Shown: positions 10,384-20,859 of the stretch, in pieces | Layout: each line of letters starts with the position of its first letter | Numbering within the stretch: the stretch's first letter is position 1 | Source of the DNA: Prorocentrum cordatum | Taxonomy: Eukaryota > Sar > Dinophyceae > Prorocentrales > Prorocentraceae | Assembly: GCA_963575745.1 (NCBI GenBank) | Contig: CAUYUJ010001315.1 | Span: forward strand, 10,001-74,000 | Direction: 5' to 3' | Length of the DNA stretch: 64,000 nucleotides | Notes under the pieces: generated by a model | Database searches by the model: none | The model's input: only the letters and a program-made list of their open reading frames with translations | Told to the model about the DNA's origin: nothing | Program-made: the position numbers and the translations under genes

Positions 10384-11060
10384 ATTTACCCGCTCACAGG
10401 AATCCCTGATCAGTAATGGGTTAGCAAGGAGGGGGGGTCAGCGAATCAGCTCGAAACCGAGGTCCCGAGAGGTGGGGCCCTGAGGACGAGAATCTCAAAG
10501 CCCAGGGGGTCGGCAGAGGGCTGGCGAATCAGCCCACGTAGCTTGGGCGGTTCAGAGTGGGACCCCAAGAGATTGGCCCCGAGGACGAGAACCTCGAGAA
10601 GTGAAGGTTCAACTTGTGACCCAAGGCCCCATCCCTCAGGGCCCCATCTTGGGACAGCCGATAGCTGGTCTTGCCGGCGTCAGGAGACGCAAACATATAC
10701 ATCTATCTGTACATATATATATGTGTACACGCCTGTACGACCACCCTGCGGGTGATAAGGAGGTTTGGGGGGGAGGGGGCCAGCAATTGGCAACAATGGT
10801 GATTGCTGTTCTGACGATGCCAGTGGAGATCGTCGTTGCGTTGCCGCTCGCTCCATCCCGCTATCGATCCCACTGACGATCTCGCTATCGATCTCACTAT
10901 CGATCTCGCTTTCGATCTCACTATTCATCTCACTATCGATTCCACTATCGATCTCGCTATCGATCCCACTCGATCGATCCCACAATCGATCTCACTTATC
11001 GATCTCACTATCGATATCACGATCGATCTCACTATATATATATATACATATATATATATA
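10384..11060. repeat. Mixed simple-sequence region with ATCGATCTCACT repeats
   Basis: Contains a degenerate ~75-bp repeat (GAGGACGAGAA blocks near 10481 and 10580), a hairpin-like piece at 10735-10775 (TGTACGACCACCCTGCGGGT...AAGGAGGTTTGG) related to the one at 17.2 kb, and from 10855 to 11030 a run of imperfect ATCGATCTCACT dodecamers ending in (TA)n at 11034-11060. No gene. Confidence 0.65.
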
Positions 11061-11151
11061 GCTCTGGCTCGAGCAATTCTGAGATCTCCAGAGCGTGGAC
11101 GATCCCCCTGTCCTGAAAGTCGGGCTTTTCAGTCACACACTGACGGTCTAC

Positions 11152-12560
11152 ATGCGTCTCATCTCATGGAATCCTATGTCTCTGCAGGATTACGACAAGC
11201 GCCTGGAGATATCCAGGGAGCTCGAGCACATCGATGCAGTGCTCTTCTCAGGCACACAGACGAAGACCATGACCGCCTACGAGACCCACTCGTCGCCTGA
11301 GTTTCTCATGCTGAAATTCGGCTGGCATCGCAGTAACAGAAATTCTACTGGTAATAAATCTTGTGGCGCAGAGATTTGGTTGAATCGCAGATGGTTTCGC
11401 AAGTCCCATATCGTGAAAATTTGGCAACCTCCAGCAGCACTACGCGGCCGTGTTGGCGCCGCTCGCGTCAAGAGCTCACAATTCGACTACACCTTCATCG
11501 CAGCATATTTTCCTCCTCGCTCACAGCGAATCACGGCCGCGTCCAAGAACGAAGTCATTGTTGACAATATGATCAGCTACCTGCATGATATCCTATCGAA
11601 CCTGCCGAATCGCACGTGCGTGTTCATCGGAACCGACCTGAACGGCGGCCTCGAGCGAAACCCCACGGATGAGGACGACGCCACCGTCGGTGCGCACGCG
11701 TACGGCCAGCAGCACTATGCAGGAGAAGCGTTCCACACGTTCATGACTGACTACGCCCTGTGTGCTACGAATACTCATCACCCTTGTGGACCCACGTATC
11801 ATGGACTTCGCGGACATACTAGCTACATCGATTATATCGTAATGCCGATTCGACATCTGCCAAGAGTACGACGGCACAACATTGCATATCGGCTTACCAG
11901 TCGACTCCGATCATTCCCATCACAACGTCTTCTAGACCACATGATGCTCTATATTGACGTGGAATGCACACTCACGTTCGATAAGCCGAAGCTCCCGCCG
12001 CAGTGGGACTACACCCGCATTTTCCTCGCTTGGAAGGACGAGCGCTTCTTTGACTGGGCGAAGCAGCTCCGAGACGACATAGAGACGGATCTCTCCAACT
12101 ACCTCAATGAGAACGGCTATCGTGACATGGCTGACTGGGCAGAAAGACACACCATGGTATCTGGATGGCAAATACTTGTAGCAAAAATACGCGCACGAGC
12201 TCTTGAATATTTTGAGGCTAAGAAGTCACCTATCGACCTAGAGTACCAGCAGCTTGCCAATCAGCGCAGACAAGCACTACGAGATCGTACCCTTGCTCGG
12301 CAGAACCTCACAGAAGACCTCGAGAGCACCCTGATACTCCGACGCTGCAGCGCCGCATGCAAAAAACTTCGACGACGATTGCGCGACCTTCGTGATGAGC
12401 AACACTTTCACGAGCTACAACAAGCTGATGAAACTGGACTCGAGGCAGAAGTATGGAAAACGTGCAGAAAACTTGCTGGTAACGGTAGAAAGGCCCTGGA
12501 AAGCGGTGCTACTTCGACCAGCCCGATGCCCGACCTTGCGTTCAGACATGGACTGAAGAT
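11152..12560 (+). CDS. LINE apurinic/apyrimidinic-type endonuclease domain (5' part of pol ORF)
   Basis: Nicks target DNA for target-primed reverse transcription. The first ATG in the open frame is at 11152 and gives MRLISWNPMSL, the usual first endonuclease motif. Further blocks follow in the right order: AVLFSGTQT (replacing the LQET block), FIAAYFPPR, FIGTDLNGG (the GDFN block), GHTSYIDYIVM and LDHMMLY (the SDH block). About 350 residues of charged, helical linker follow. The frame is uninterrupted for about 1.4 kb and then continues one frame over near 12555, into the RT part. The GTQ and LDH substitutions at normally conserved positions may mean a weak or dead enzyme. The frame is open upstream to 11095 with only non-ATG starts. 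Confidence 0.8.
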
Positions 12561-14084
12561 ATGGCCCTTCCAGGTGCTGAAGGTGGCATGGAAGCCACCC
12601 CTATTGACATCTCCCACTTCATCGACACAGCAGCAGCCAATGATGGGCGTTTCTGCCCCTCTGGACACCAGTGGCGACATGCGAAGTACGACTTTGATGC
12701 GATCAAGCGCCGGCTGCGAAAGCACTGCAAACGACGACGAGCTGCACCCGAATGGTCGCTACCTGCTGATCTATGGACACTTCTACTTGTTGACCGAAGC
12801 GAGGATCGCAAAAAAGACGGCTGCCGCGAGTTCGACCGAACGATGATGTTCCCTGGCCCCCTCCTCGGCGATGCGATCCTCGCGCAACTCGCTGCCGTTC
12901 GACAGCATCAGAGACTCAATGCTCGGTGGAATCTCTCACAGACTTATCAGGTTAGCAAGATGAAAAAAAAAAAGCCGCGTACCAGAGGTACCCGACTTCT
13001 CCACGGATTATGCACATTTGGAAAGACCTGGGTGGCTTCCCGACAGCTGCTGACCACAACCCCGCTGGACGACTCAGAGCACGGCTACGCGAGACCACGA
13101 TCACGATCAGCGGCGATCACAGCCGGGCTTGCACTTCAGTGGAGACTCGCAAAGTTGCAGAGAAGCCACATCACTACAAAGCATGACATGACGAACGCCT
13201 TTGCCTCAGTGAAACACACATTCCTCGATGAAGCGATTGATAAGATATATCTGCCTTGAGATTGCACGATTATGAAAGGGAGACATCGTCGAGCGGCCTG
13301 CGTCATCAGCGACGGCACTGACACGCAAGGCTACCAGAACACCGTCGGCTGCTTCATGGGCGACGCTAACGCTGCGATCAAGTTCAGAGTGTCCTTCGTG
13401 TCGCCTACTGTTGCCTGGAATGGCGCGCTCGCGCCCGATGCGAGTTCCTCGATGCTTGCAGGGTGCGAGTTCAGCGGCACAAATGTTGACCTCAGCCTTC
13501 GCAAGTACGCCGACGACCTCACAAAGACACATCTCTGTCACGATGCAAGGATGGCGGCCTACAAAGTACAGTACTCCGACCAGGTCCTGAACGACAAGCG
13601 GAGCACGATCGACCTCCAGCAGAACGCGGGAAAGAAAGCTGCTCTACCTTCTTTTGTTGGCACTGGGGCCCGCAGGTCGTCGCGGGCATTGCACTATGGT
13701 AAGGTACCTGTTGATGGCGAAGTGCACTCCTCCACACTGTTCCTCGGATCGCTCATGCAGGCAAACGGCCACAACCACGACGAGACCAAAGCACGGTGTG
13801 TTGCCGCAGCACGTGGATGGCGCAGTATGGGACGCTTCTGGAACAACTGCCGATATCTTGGACGACGCAAAACGGTTTTTCGTTGTCAAGTTCTGTCCGC
13901 TGCTGCCTCAGGATTGGAAGCTAGAGTGCTGACACAAGCTCACCTTGCTCAGATTAATGCCTGTGTTGCAAGATATGCCCGCTCACTCCTTCAAGGCACG
14001 GCATGCACCAAGCAGTGCACCGATATCGATGACCCCTCTGGCACGATCGAGGTCGTACGCACGATCCCAACTATTGCAGTCTGA
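12561..14084 (+). pseudogene. LINE reverse transcriptase domain, one stop codon
   Basis: Continues the endonuclease ORF after a single frameshift near 12555. Visible blocks are HGLCTFGKTWVASRQ, the first aspartate block KHDMTNAFASVKH (about 13180-13215), the GDANAA block CFMGDANAAIKF (about 13350-13385) and the catalytic YADD at 13506-13517 (LRKYADDLTKTH). A TGA at 13257-13259 interrupts the frame between the first two catalytic blocks and the frame resumes unchanged behind it. The thumb-like region runs to the TGA at 14082-14084. Only two lesions separate it from an intact polymerase frame, so the insertion is far younger than the LINE copies at 1-4 kb and belongs to a different family. Confidence 0.85.
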
Positions 14085-14857
14085 AAGAAGCTGAGGATGG
14101 TTCCGCCGTCGCTGGACATACAGATCATGCGTATTAAACGATGGCAACGTGTCGCGCGCGAACCTGCACACCATGCTCAACTGTTGGAAGCTACTCTGTG
14201 AGACCACGGAGACGATGATCTTCGATTGGGCCCCTGTGCGCTCTGACGGCGCAAGCCCCACACATCTACATAACCCGTGGCGCAAACAGTTTTTTTGAAG
14301 ATATGGAGCTTTTGCGAGTACTGGCTGACGGTCGTGCATGTCTAGATGTTATTGGATATGATCTGCTCGATGTTTTTCGACCGAGACCTGGTCGCGATGT
14401 TTTTGTCAAGCTCACGATCGCACGTGCGCGCAAGTGGTGGCTAGAGCAGCCTGCACCTCCACCACGCAGTGCTCCAGATGCAACAGTCTCTTGGAGTAGC
14501 CCCCACACGTGTGGCCTCTTGTGTGAAGATGGCGCGCTATGCCTGTTCACTGCCGAAACAAAACAAGCGCTCCGAATCCACCAGATTATGAGTGGGGAGG
14601 GAGGCGAACATGGACGAATATGCGAACACACTCGATTCACGATCACGAACCAATGCCCAAACTGCCGATCGACATTCGCGAGCCGACAGACTGCTATCAA
14701 TCATCTTGCTGCTGCTTATCGTTCAGGTCGCTGTCTGAGACATCGCTCGGTTTACAACTTCGATGCGCGCGACCCCCCGCAGCTGTTTTGCCCCAGCGAC
14801 GACTGCGAGCTCACCTTTACTGATCTGAGTGGGCTACAGGCTCACATACATTGCTGA
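14085..14857 (+). pseudogene. LINE C-terminal region with zinc-finger-like CxxC...H motifs
   Basis: In another frame behind the RT, 14105-14200 encodes SLDIQIMRIKRWQRVAREP and AHHAQLLEATL, the RxxRWxQRxxRDP segment usual downstream of RT in these elements; a TGA follows near 14199. From 14303 an open frame gives MELLRVLADGRA, KWWLEQPAPPP and two finger-like blocks, CPNCRSTFASRQTAINH (about 14656) and CELTFTDLSGLQAH, ending with the TGA at 14855-14857. Such fingers probably bind nucleic acid. The frameshift and stop relative to the RT frame make this a remnant unless several ORFs are translated separately. Confidence 0.6.
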
Positions 14858-14883
14858 AGTACACCTTCCGGCGCCGCGGCCGC

Positions 14884-15636
14884 ATGTCGTGGATGGCCTC
14901 ACCCCCCAACGCTGGCGAGCCCGCGGGCGCAGCCCAAGACGTGGCACCAGCTCGCAAGCACCGCCGCCGCCAGCCCAGAGAGCGTGGAGACCAGCAGAGT
15001 GGATCGAAGTCCAAGCTTGTCGATCTGGACCAGCTCGACCTCGACGAGATGGATCTGGAAGACATTCAGCGCATGTTCCCCATAGTCATGAAACTACTGC
15101 TGAACGTGGCGATGAGACAGTGGCAGACCGACGCAATCCTGATCAAGACGTACCTGGTCTCCCCCGGCTCCAAAGGCGTCGTGGCGATCCGAGCTCGGGT
15201 CAGAGCATGGGTAAAAAAGGCAGAAGAAATTCGCACGTCGACGACGGGCTCGCAGATCGACGCGGAGATGGCGAAGATCGGCAGGATCAGCACCGCCGCC
15301 TTCGCAGGTCTGCTCGAAGGTCTACATCAGGAAGGCGCGTCCGCCGGCGGCCTCAACCAGCAGAATCTGACGGCGCTCGGAGAGAAGCTGAAGCTCTTAG
15401 AGATCAAGTACGTGACGGAGCTCGTACCGCTCGTGAAGGCCAGCGACACTCACAACTTGGAGCAGTGCAAGTTGCAGATCAGCTTCAATCCCAAGACCGA
15501 TCTCGACCTGAGTGGGATTCACGAATCGCTCATCCTGACGGGGGCGGTCTACAAGCCAGGCCAGGGACCGATGGTGCACATGGAGCGGATCCTGCACACG
15601 AAGCTGACGCAGCTCGAGGATACGCTGATGGGGTAG
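14884..15636 (+). CDS. Intact 250-residue ORF behind the LINE; basic N-terminus, helical core
   Basis: Starts 26 bp after the stop of the zinc-finger ORF; the first ATG in the frame is at 14884 (MSWMASPPNAGEPA). Residues about 25-45 are very basic (KHRRRQPRERGDQ), and an acidic turn LDQLDLDEMDLEDI follows. A long predominantly helical core (MFPIVMKLLLNVAMRQW, RVRAWVKKAEEI, LGEKLKLLEIKYV) runs to the TAG at 15634-15636. No stop or shift in 753 bp. The position suggests a last ORF of the same retrotransposon; dinoflagellate LINEs often carry such a helical accessory protein, but I recall this only loosely. Function unknown; an RNA-binding or packaging role would be a guess. Confidence 0.5.
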   Translation: MSWMASPPNAGEPAGAAQDVAPARKHRRRQPRERGDQQSGSKSKLVDLDQLDLDEMDLEDIQRMFPIVMKLLLNVAMRQWQTDAILIKTYLVSPGSKGVVAIRARVRAWVKKAEEIRTSTTGSQIDAEMAKIGRISTAAFAGLLEGLHQEGASAGGLNQQNLTALGEKLKLLEIKYVTELVPLVKASDTHNLEQCKLQISFNPKTDLDLSGIHESLILTGAVYKPGQGPMVHMERILHTKLTQLEDTLMG

Positions 15637-16511
15637 ATTTCTTCAGATTCCACTGGCTACGACACAGCTGTGCGCAATGGAGCTCTTGTATTCCGACGAA
15701 TACCACAGTTGCTGCCGACGGGAGTGCAGCAGATACTATGACAGTGGACCACAGCACAGCTGAAGTGGACATGGGTAGCCAAATAAATTCACAGATTGCC
15801 ACTGGCGATACGCACTGCTCACCTCCTCTGACTGCCTGCGAGCATGCTCCGCGCCTTATGCTCGCGCCGCGGTCCCGAGGAGGCAGAGGGTACCGACCGC
15901 CACGTGGACGTTCGTCGCAAGGCGAGGGGAGCCCAGCGACTGCATCGCCGATCGCAGAGTCACCAGTCGTTGAGGGCCAGCATACTTCTTCTTCTACGCG
16001 TGCTCCATCGAGTACGCCTGCTACTGCACTGCCGACGGGAGCTCACACGAGAGCCACTCCTTCTTCTACGCGTGCTCCGACGAGAACGCCTGCTACTGCG
16101 CAGTCGACGGGAGGCCCTGCGAGTGCGAGCGCGCGAGCATCGGCGAGTGCATCGACTCGTTCGCGTACTGAGATGTGGACAGCTTCGCTGTTAGCACACG
16201 CCCGCGCTCTTGCCCAGGCCGAACAGAACACCTCTGAGACCCCTGTGCCTCGCCTGACTAGCGCCCCTGAGCCTCCTAGTGCCCCAGGGCCTCCTCACCC
16301 CTCCTCGCCTCTTGAGCCTCTGGAGCCTCCTCCTCTTCCTCCCCCTGCTAAAAGGCCTCGTAGGTCCTCCGTGCCCGTGCCCTCGTCTCAGCGCCAGCCG
16401 CACCCGTCCAGACGCTCGTCTTTTCCTGCCCCTGCTGCCAGGCAAAGCTCAGGAAGTGACTCGAGGACGATGGATGCCATAATGAGACTCGTAGCTTCGA
16501 GCAGGCGTTAA
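15637..16511 (+). CDS. Low-complexity Ser/Pro/Ala-rich ORF
   Basis: One frame stays open across 14829-16511, but before 15637 it is the out-of-frame shadow of the preceding ORF. From about 15637 it gives a stretch rich in Ser/Thr/Pro/Ala with repeats of the type STRAPSSTPATALPT (period about 60-70 bp at 15990-16110) and a proline run, ending MDAIMRLVASSRR at the TAA at 16509-16511. No ATG begins a clear protein. It may be repeat-driven or the disordered tail of a further element ORF. Confidence 0.25.
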
Positions 16512-16631
16512 GACCTGCGCCTCGATTTCCGTCAGTGTGTGACTACGCGGTTTATACTCGGGTGTAGCCCGATCCTAGAGGCACTCAGCGTCCGAGACCG
16601 TCGTACTGCTGCCTCCGAGGGGTCCGATCCG

Positions 16632-16634
<3 letters not shown>

Positions 16635-16680
<46 letters not shown>

Positions 16681-16830
16681 CATATACATATATATACATA
16701 TATATATATACATATATATATATATAAATATATCACCATCGGTCTCTCTTATAGATCTCACGATCGATCTCACTATCGGTCTGATGATCGATCTCACTAT
16801 CGATCTCACTGTCGATCTCACCACGGGGCA
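16635..16830. repeat. (TA)n tract followed by ATCGATCTCACT repeats
   Basis: A long TA/CATA microsatellite (16635-16730) is followed by dodecamer-like GATCTCACTATC units (16750-16820), the same order-of-parts (reversed) as at 10.85-11.06 kb. The two loci therefore share a compound repeat. Confidence 0.8.
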
Positions 16831-16834
16831 CCAC

Positions 16835-17090
16835 GGAACAACGACGGGACCCCGGCGGGACACCAGCGGGACACCAGCGGGACACCGACGGGACACCGCG
16901 CGCCACCGGATGCCGGGCGGAGAACTTTTTGGTCCGGCCGCGGTCCAACCACGACGGGACACCGGCGGGACACCAGCGGGACACCGGCGGGATACCGCGC
17001 CCCACCGGTTGCCGGGCGGAGAACCTCTTGGTCCAGCCGCGGCCCAGCCACAGGAGAATTTCCTCTCCCCCGCCCACGCAGCTTCGCCTC
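16835..17090. repeat. GGGACACCAGC 11-mer minisatellite inside a ~100-bp duplication
   Basis: Runs of GGGACACC(A/G)GC occur at about 16845-16900 and 16955-16995. Each run is followed by a near-identical unique segment (CCACCGGATGCCGGGCGGAG at 16903, CCACCGGTTGCCGGGCGGAG at 17003), so the larger unit is about 100 bp and present twice. Confidence 0.7.
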
Positions 17091-17166
17091 GCCCGCACGC
17101 ACGGCACGAACACGAAACCGAAATCGATTTCCCGGTAGGGGGGCTCTCCGTTCCAGTTCGATCTCT

Positions 17167-17232
17167 CCCCCCAACCTCCGATATGTATATACCTATACGA
17201 CCGCCCTGCGGGCGATAAGGAGGTTGGGGGGG
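17167..17232. repeat. Hairpin-forming dispersed repeat
   Basis: Arms CCCCCAACCTCC and GGAGGTTGGGGG enclose a TA-rich spacer and an inner inverted repeat CGCCCTGCGGGCG. The preceding ~80 bp (CGCAGCTTCGCCTCGCCCG... through CGATTTCCCGG) recurs at 18175-18285 with the same left arm, and the right arm recurs at 10740-10775. Confidence 0.6.
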
Positions 17233-17284
17233 ATTGAAATCAAATGCCCACCATGAATGAGCTCCAGCCTGTCACCTTGATCAC

Positions 17285-17940
17285 CAGAAAGCCCGCCGCA
17301 GGCGCCGACAAAAAAGAATTGATGGATTGGGTTGGGTCGATTGGATTGGATGGGGTAAGATCAGATGGGTTGGATTGGAAGAGATGGATTGGATAAGATA
17401 AGATGGACTGGAGTGGCCCGCCGCAGGCGCAGAAACAAATTAAATGATGGATTGGGTTGGGTGGATTGGATTGGGTGGGATAAGATAGGATGGGACAAGA
17501 TGGGTTGGATCAGATATTATGGATTGTATTGGACAATATGTATTGGATACGATAAGCTGGATTGGATAAGGAAGCCCCCGCAGGCGCCGACAAGCTGGAT
17601 TGGATAAGAAAACCCGCCGCATGCGCCGACAAAAATGAATTGATGGATTGGGTTGCTTGGATTGGATGGGATGGGATAAGATAGATAAGATAAGATAAGA
17701 TGGGTTGGACTGGAAAACATGGGTTGGATCAGATATGATTGATTGAATTGGCCCGCCGCAGGCGCAGAAACAAATGAATTGATGGATTGGGTTGGGTGGA
17801 TTGGATTGGGTGGGATAAGATAAGATGGGACAATATGGGTTGGATAAGATAAAATGGATTGGATTGGACAAGATGGATTGGATACGATAAGCTGGATTGG
17901 ATAAGAAAGCCCGACGCAAGCGTCGAACAAATGAATTATG
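17285..17940. repeat. GGATTG-rich satellite with CCCGCCGCAGGCGC spacers
   Basis: Degenerate TGGATTGGGTTGGGTGGATT units alternate with a conserved spacer CCCGCCGCAGGCGC followed by ACAAATGAATTGATGG-like sequence (near 17290, 17416, 17610, 17753). Additional truncated spacers lie near 17570 and 17910. The spacing of roughly 125-195 bp points to a higher-order unit. The Ile/Asn/Pro/Ser-rich minus frame is repeat-derived. Confidence 0.75.
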
Positions 17941-17949
17941 AAATTAGCG

Positions 17950-18360
17950 ACATGCGTTAGCGCCGGCACGCCTGGGACACCCGGGACACCTGGGACACCG
18001 CTCAACCCAACTGGGACACCTCCCGGCCACCGGCGGACGGGAAACGGACTTTCGCTCCTACTGACACCCGGGACACCCGGGACACCGCCCGGCCCAATTG
18101 GGACACCTCCCAACCACCGGCGGACGGGAACGGACTTTCGCTCCTACTTCGGCCTAGCTACAGGAGGATAACGCGCAGCTTCGCCTCGCCCGCCCGCACG
18201 ACACGAACACGAAACCGAAACCGATTTCCCGGTGGGGGGTCTCCGTTTCACTGTGATCTCACCCCCCCCAACCTCCGATACATATATATATATATATGCA
18301 GTGAGAGAAAGAGAGAGGGAGAGAAAGAGAGAGAGAGAGAGAGAGGAAAGGCGACTTGCG
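17950..18360. repeat. GGGACACC minisatellite duplication, dispersed element copy and (GA)n tract
   Basis: A ~95-bp block (GGGACACC repeats, then CGGACGGGAA, then ACGGACTTTCGCTCCTACT) occurs twice (ending near 18063 and 18149). It is followed by a second copy of the 17.08-kb dispersed element (18175-18285) and a TA/GA microsatellite (18285-18350). Confidence 0.65.
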
Positions 18361-19740
18361 GCGGGGCCGAAATGAGCTGCATGCGGCAAATTGCGTAACT
18401 CCCCCCTTCCCGATCGGCTCCTTACGTCCGCCCCGTCCCGTGCAGCCCCCCCCCTCCCCCACGGGCCACCGCAGGGACGGTCAGCATCGGATCGACAGAT
18501 CGGACCCGATCGGAACCGACACCGACATCGGGCCTGCATCGGCAAGGAGTCGGAATCGAACCGGACCGCCCGCGCCAGGATGCACGGCAGCGCCCACGCA
18601 TGCGTCGGGCCACAGCGGATCGACGGGACGAGGTCCACCGCGTGGCGTCCACGGCGCCCTCCGGCTGCTCCTCTCCCGTCCTCCCCGTCCTCTCCCTGAG
18701 AAACGAGGCGCGAACAGGAATCGCGAACAGGAATCAGCTCGAGGCACGAACATGAATCCGCCCCGTCCACTCTGGGCACGAACGCCAACCAGCTCTCGGC
18801 GGTCCGCGCGGGACTCCTCTGGTCGACGCCGCGCCCCTCCTCCCGGCACCCCTGGCGACGCGCCTGGCACCGCCCCAGGCGTGCTGCGCGCACCCGGGAG
18901 GGGTGGGAGGAGCGACCACCACCGACGCAGGAAGTCCGCGCGGACCGCCGACCCTTTTTCCCATGCAGCTCTGTCGTACTCGATCCTCCTAGGTCCAGGG
19001 GTAGGCCTGGGGTCGGCCTAGTGGAAGAGCTTTGGGGTAAGCCTAGGGGGAGGGCCCCGGGGATAGGCCTAGCGAGGCTCTGCCCTTCCGGCCCGCAAGG
19101 AATGCTGCAATAGACACAGGGGAAGGCCCTTGGGGTCGGCCTTCTGTAGGCCTGATTTCAAAAGGTCGACTTTGGGTAGGCCTAGGGGAAGGGCCTCCCC
19201 TTCCGCCTCGTTCCCCTCCCTCCCGTCCTCTTTCTCCCTCCTCTTTCTTTCAATGTCAAGGCTTCCAAGGCCGTTCATGGAGTGATCATGCAGCCTCGCA
19301 GGCACATGCCCTTGCACAAATCCCCTGCTGGGCCAAAGTGAAACACATGGACGCGCCTGCAAGCACATTCGGCAAATAGAACCTTGTTCCCATTCCTCCT
19401 CCCCCTGTCCCTCCCCCCTCCTTTGCACCCCGCCTTTCACCCCCTCCTCTTCGTCCTCCTCTGGTTCTAACCCGCCCGGCAGAGCCGGCTCGGCGCCTGG
19501 CGGACCGCCGCGCGTATAACGGTGGCGCGCAAACAGTTGGCACGCGTGCCCCAGGCTCTTGCAAGAGGGAACGGCGGACGACAGGAGAAACAGGGTGAAG
19601 GGGGAGGGTAACGGGTCCCAGGGGGACACGAATAAAGAGACACACATTCCAGGATTCCCACAACTTGTTCCCACATTCTACGCGGGCTTCTTGTTTTCTC
19701 TGGACACCCCCACGCAGGAAAGAATATCTCACCCTCTCTT
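18361..19740. other. Gene-free interval with GGCCTAGGGG repeats
   Basis: The segment 18537-18600 (CATCGGCAAGGAGTCGGAAT...) is a dispersed repeat that recurs at 30513-30575. Between 18990 and 19195 a degenerate repeat of AGGCCTAGGGG(A/G)AGGGCC type occurs about six times. No supported gene was seen; pyrimidine-rich strings at 19380-19460 create low-complexity frames. Confidence 0.5.
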
Positions 19741-19754
19741 TCTCCACTCCTTTC

Positions 19755-19990
19755 CCACTCATCATCACCATCACAGCATCATCGTCACCATTCTCACCAT
19801 CATATCATGATCATTGGTCATCATCATCACCATGCCATTCCCATCATACCACCATCATCTCCATCACCATCATCCTCATCATACCACCATCATCTCCATC
19901 ATACCACCATCATCCCCATCCCCATCATACCACCACTATCTCCATCACAATCCCATCATGATCATCGCTCATCATAGAATCATCAATCAT
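19755..19990. repeat. CATCAT/CACCAT simple repeat
   Basis: Imperfect (CAT)n/(CAC)n with interspersed ATACCACCATCATC units of about 21-30 bp. Confidence 0.85.
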
Positions 19991-19999
19991 GGTTTCGAG

Positions 20000-20850
20000 C
20001 GGGAGCCTCGCCTCTGAATGAGTTGCGGGGAAGTCTCGAGCGGGAACGCCCTCCCTATGCCATCTGGATCATGTTACAAATCCGAGCAGGTCATCCGGAT
20101 CCAGTGTGGATGCTGTCAGATTGGGGCTCCTGAGCCTCCTGAGGTACAACGTGGGGGATGTCTCGGGCGGGAGCCTCCTCCTCGCGTAATGTTTCGGAAG
20201 TCTCTAGCGCGAGCCTCCTCCCGATTGGGCCGCCAGGTCGTGCTGCGAATCCGAGCGCGTCGTCCAAACCTTGCGGCTGACGTCACTCCTGCGGTCTCGA
20301 GGCCTGCATCTGGAGGGAGTCCCAAGCGGTCGCCTCGTGCCTGCGTGACTTGCGAGCCCTCTCCCTGTGGGGCCCCCCACGATCATGGTACGAATCCGAG
20401 CGGGTCGTCCAGATCTTGTAACTATCGTCATAATTAGGTCGAAGGTGGAAGAACTCCTGAATGGGAGCCTCGTCTCTGATTGACTTGCGAGAAAGTCTCG
20501 AACGGAAATCCACTCCCTGTAGGGCCCCCCACATCATGTTACGAATCTGGTCGGGTCATCGAAGTCCTGTTGCTGTCGTTACCGTTAATGTTAAGTTCAT
20601 CCACCAAGAATTTGAAAGAAGTCTCGACTGGGGGCTTCGCCTCTGAATGAACTGGGAGGACGGCTCGAACGGGAGCCCAGTCCCCAAGTGGCTGCCAAAT
20701 CACGTTGCAAATCCGAACGGGTCGTCCAACTCCTGTAGCTGCCGTCGCGCTTGGGCTCCTGCGGCTTGAAAGCAGAAGAAAATCTCGAGTGGGCGCCTCG
20801 TGTGTCTTTGACTTGTTGCGAGGAAATTTCGAACGAGGGACTGTCGCGGG
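20000..20850. repeat. Five-unit degenerate satellite, period about 150-166 bp
   Basis: A conserved block like TTACGAATCCGAGCGGGTCG occurs at about 20073, 20240, 20388, 20538 and 20704. A second block, TTGCGAGAAAGTCTCGAACG-like, precedes it in each unit (for example 20025, 20485, 20818). Divergence between units is considerable, so the array is old. Confidence 0.75.
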
Positions 20851-20859
20851 AACGCTCTC

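Noticed and set aside
14829-15636. 560-codon plus frame overlapping the helical ORF
   Set aside because: Its first half is the shadow of the intact 250-codon ORF; only the part after 15637 was listed, at low confidence.
17440-18113. Minus frame of Ile/Leu/Asn/Pro/Ser
   Set aside because: It is a direct translation of the GGATTG satellite.
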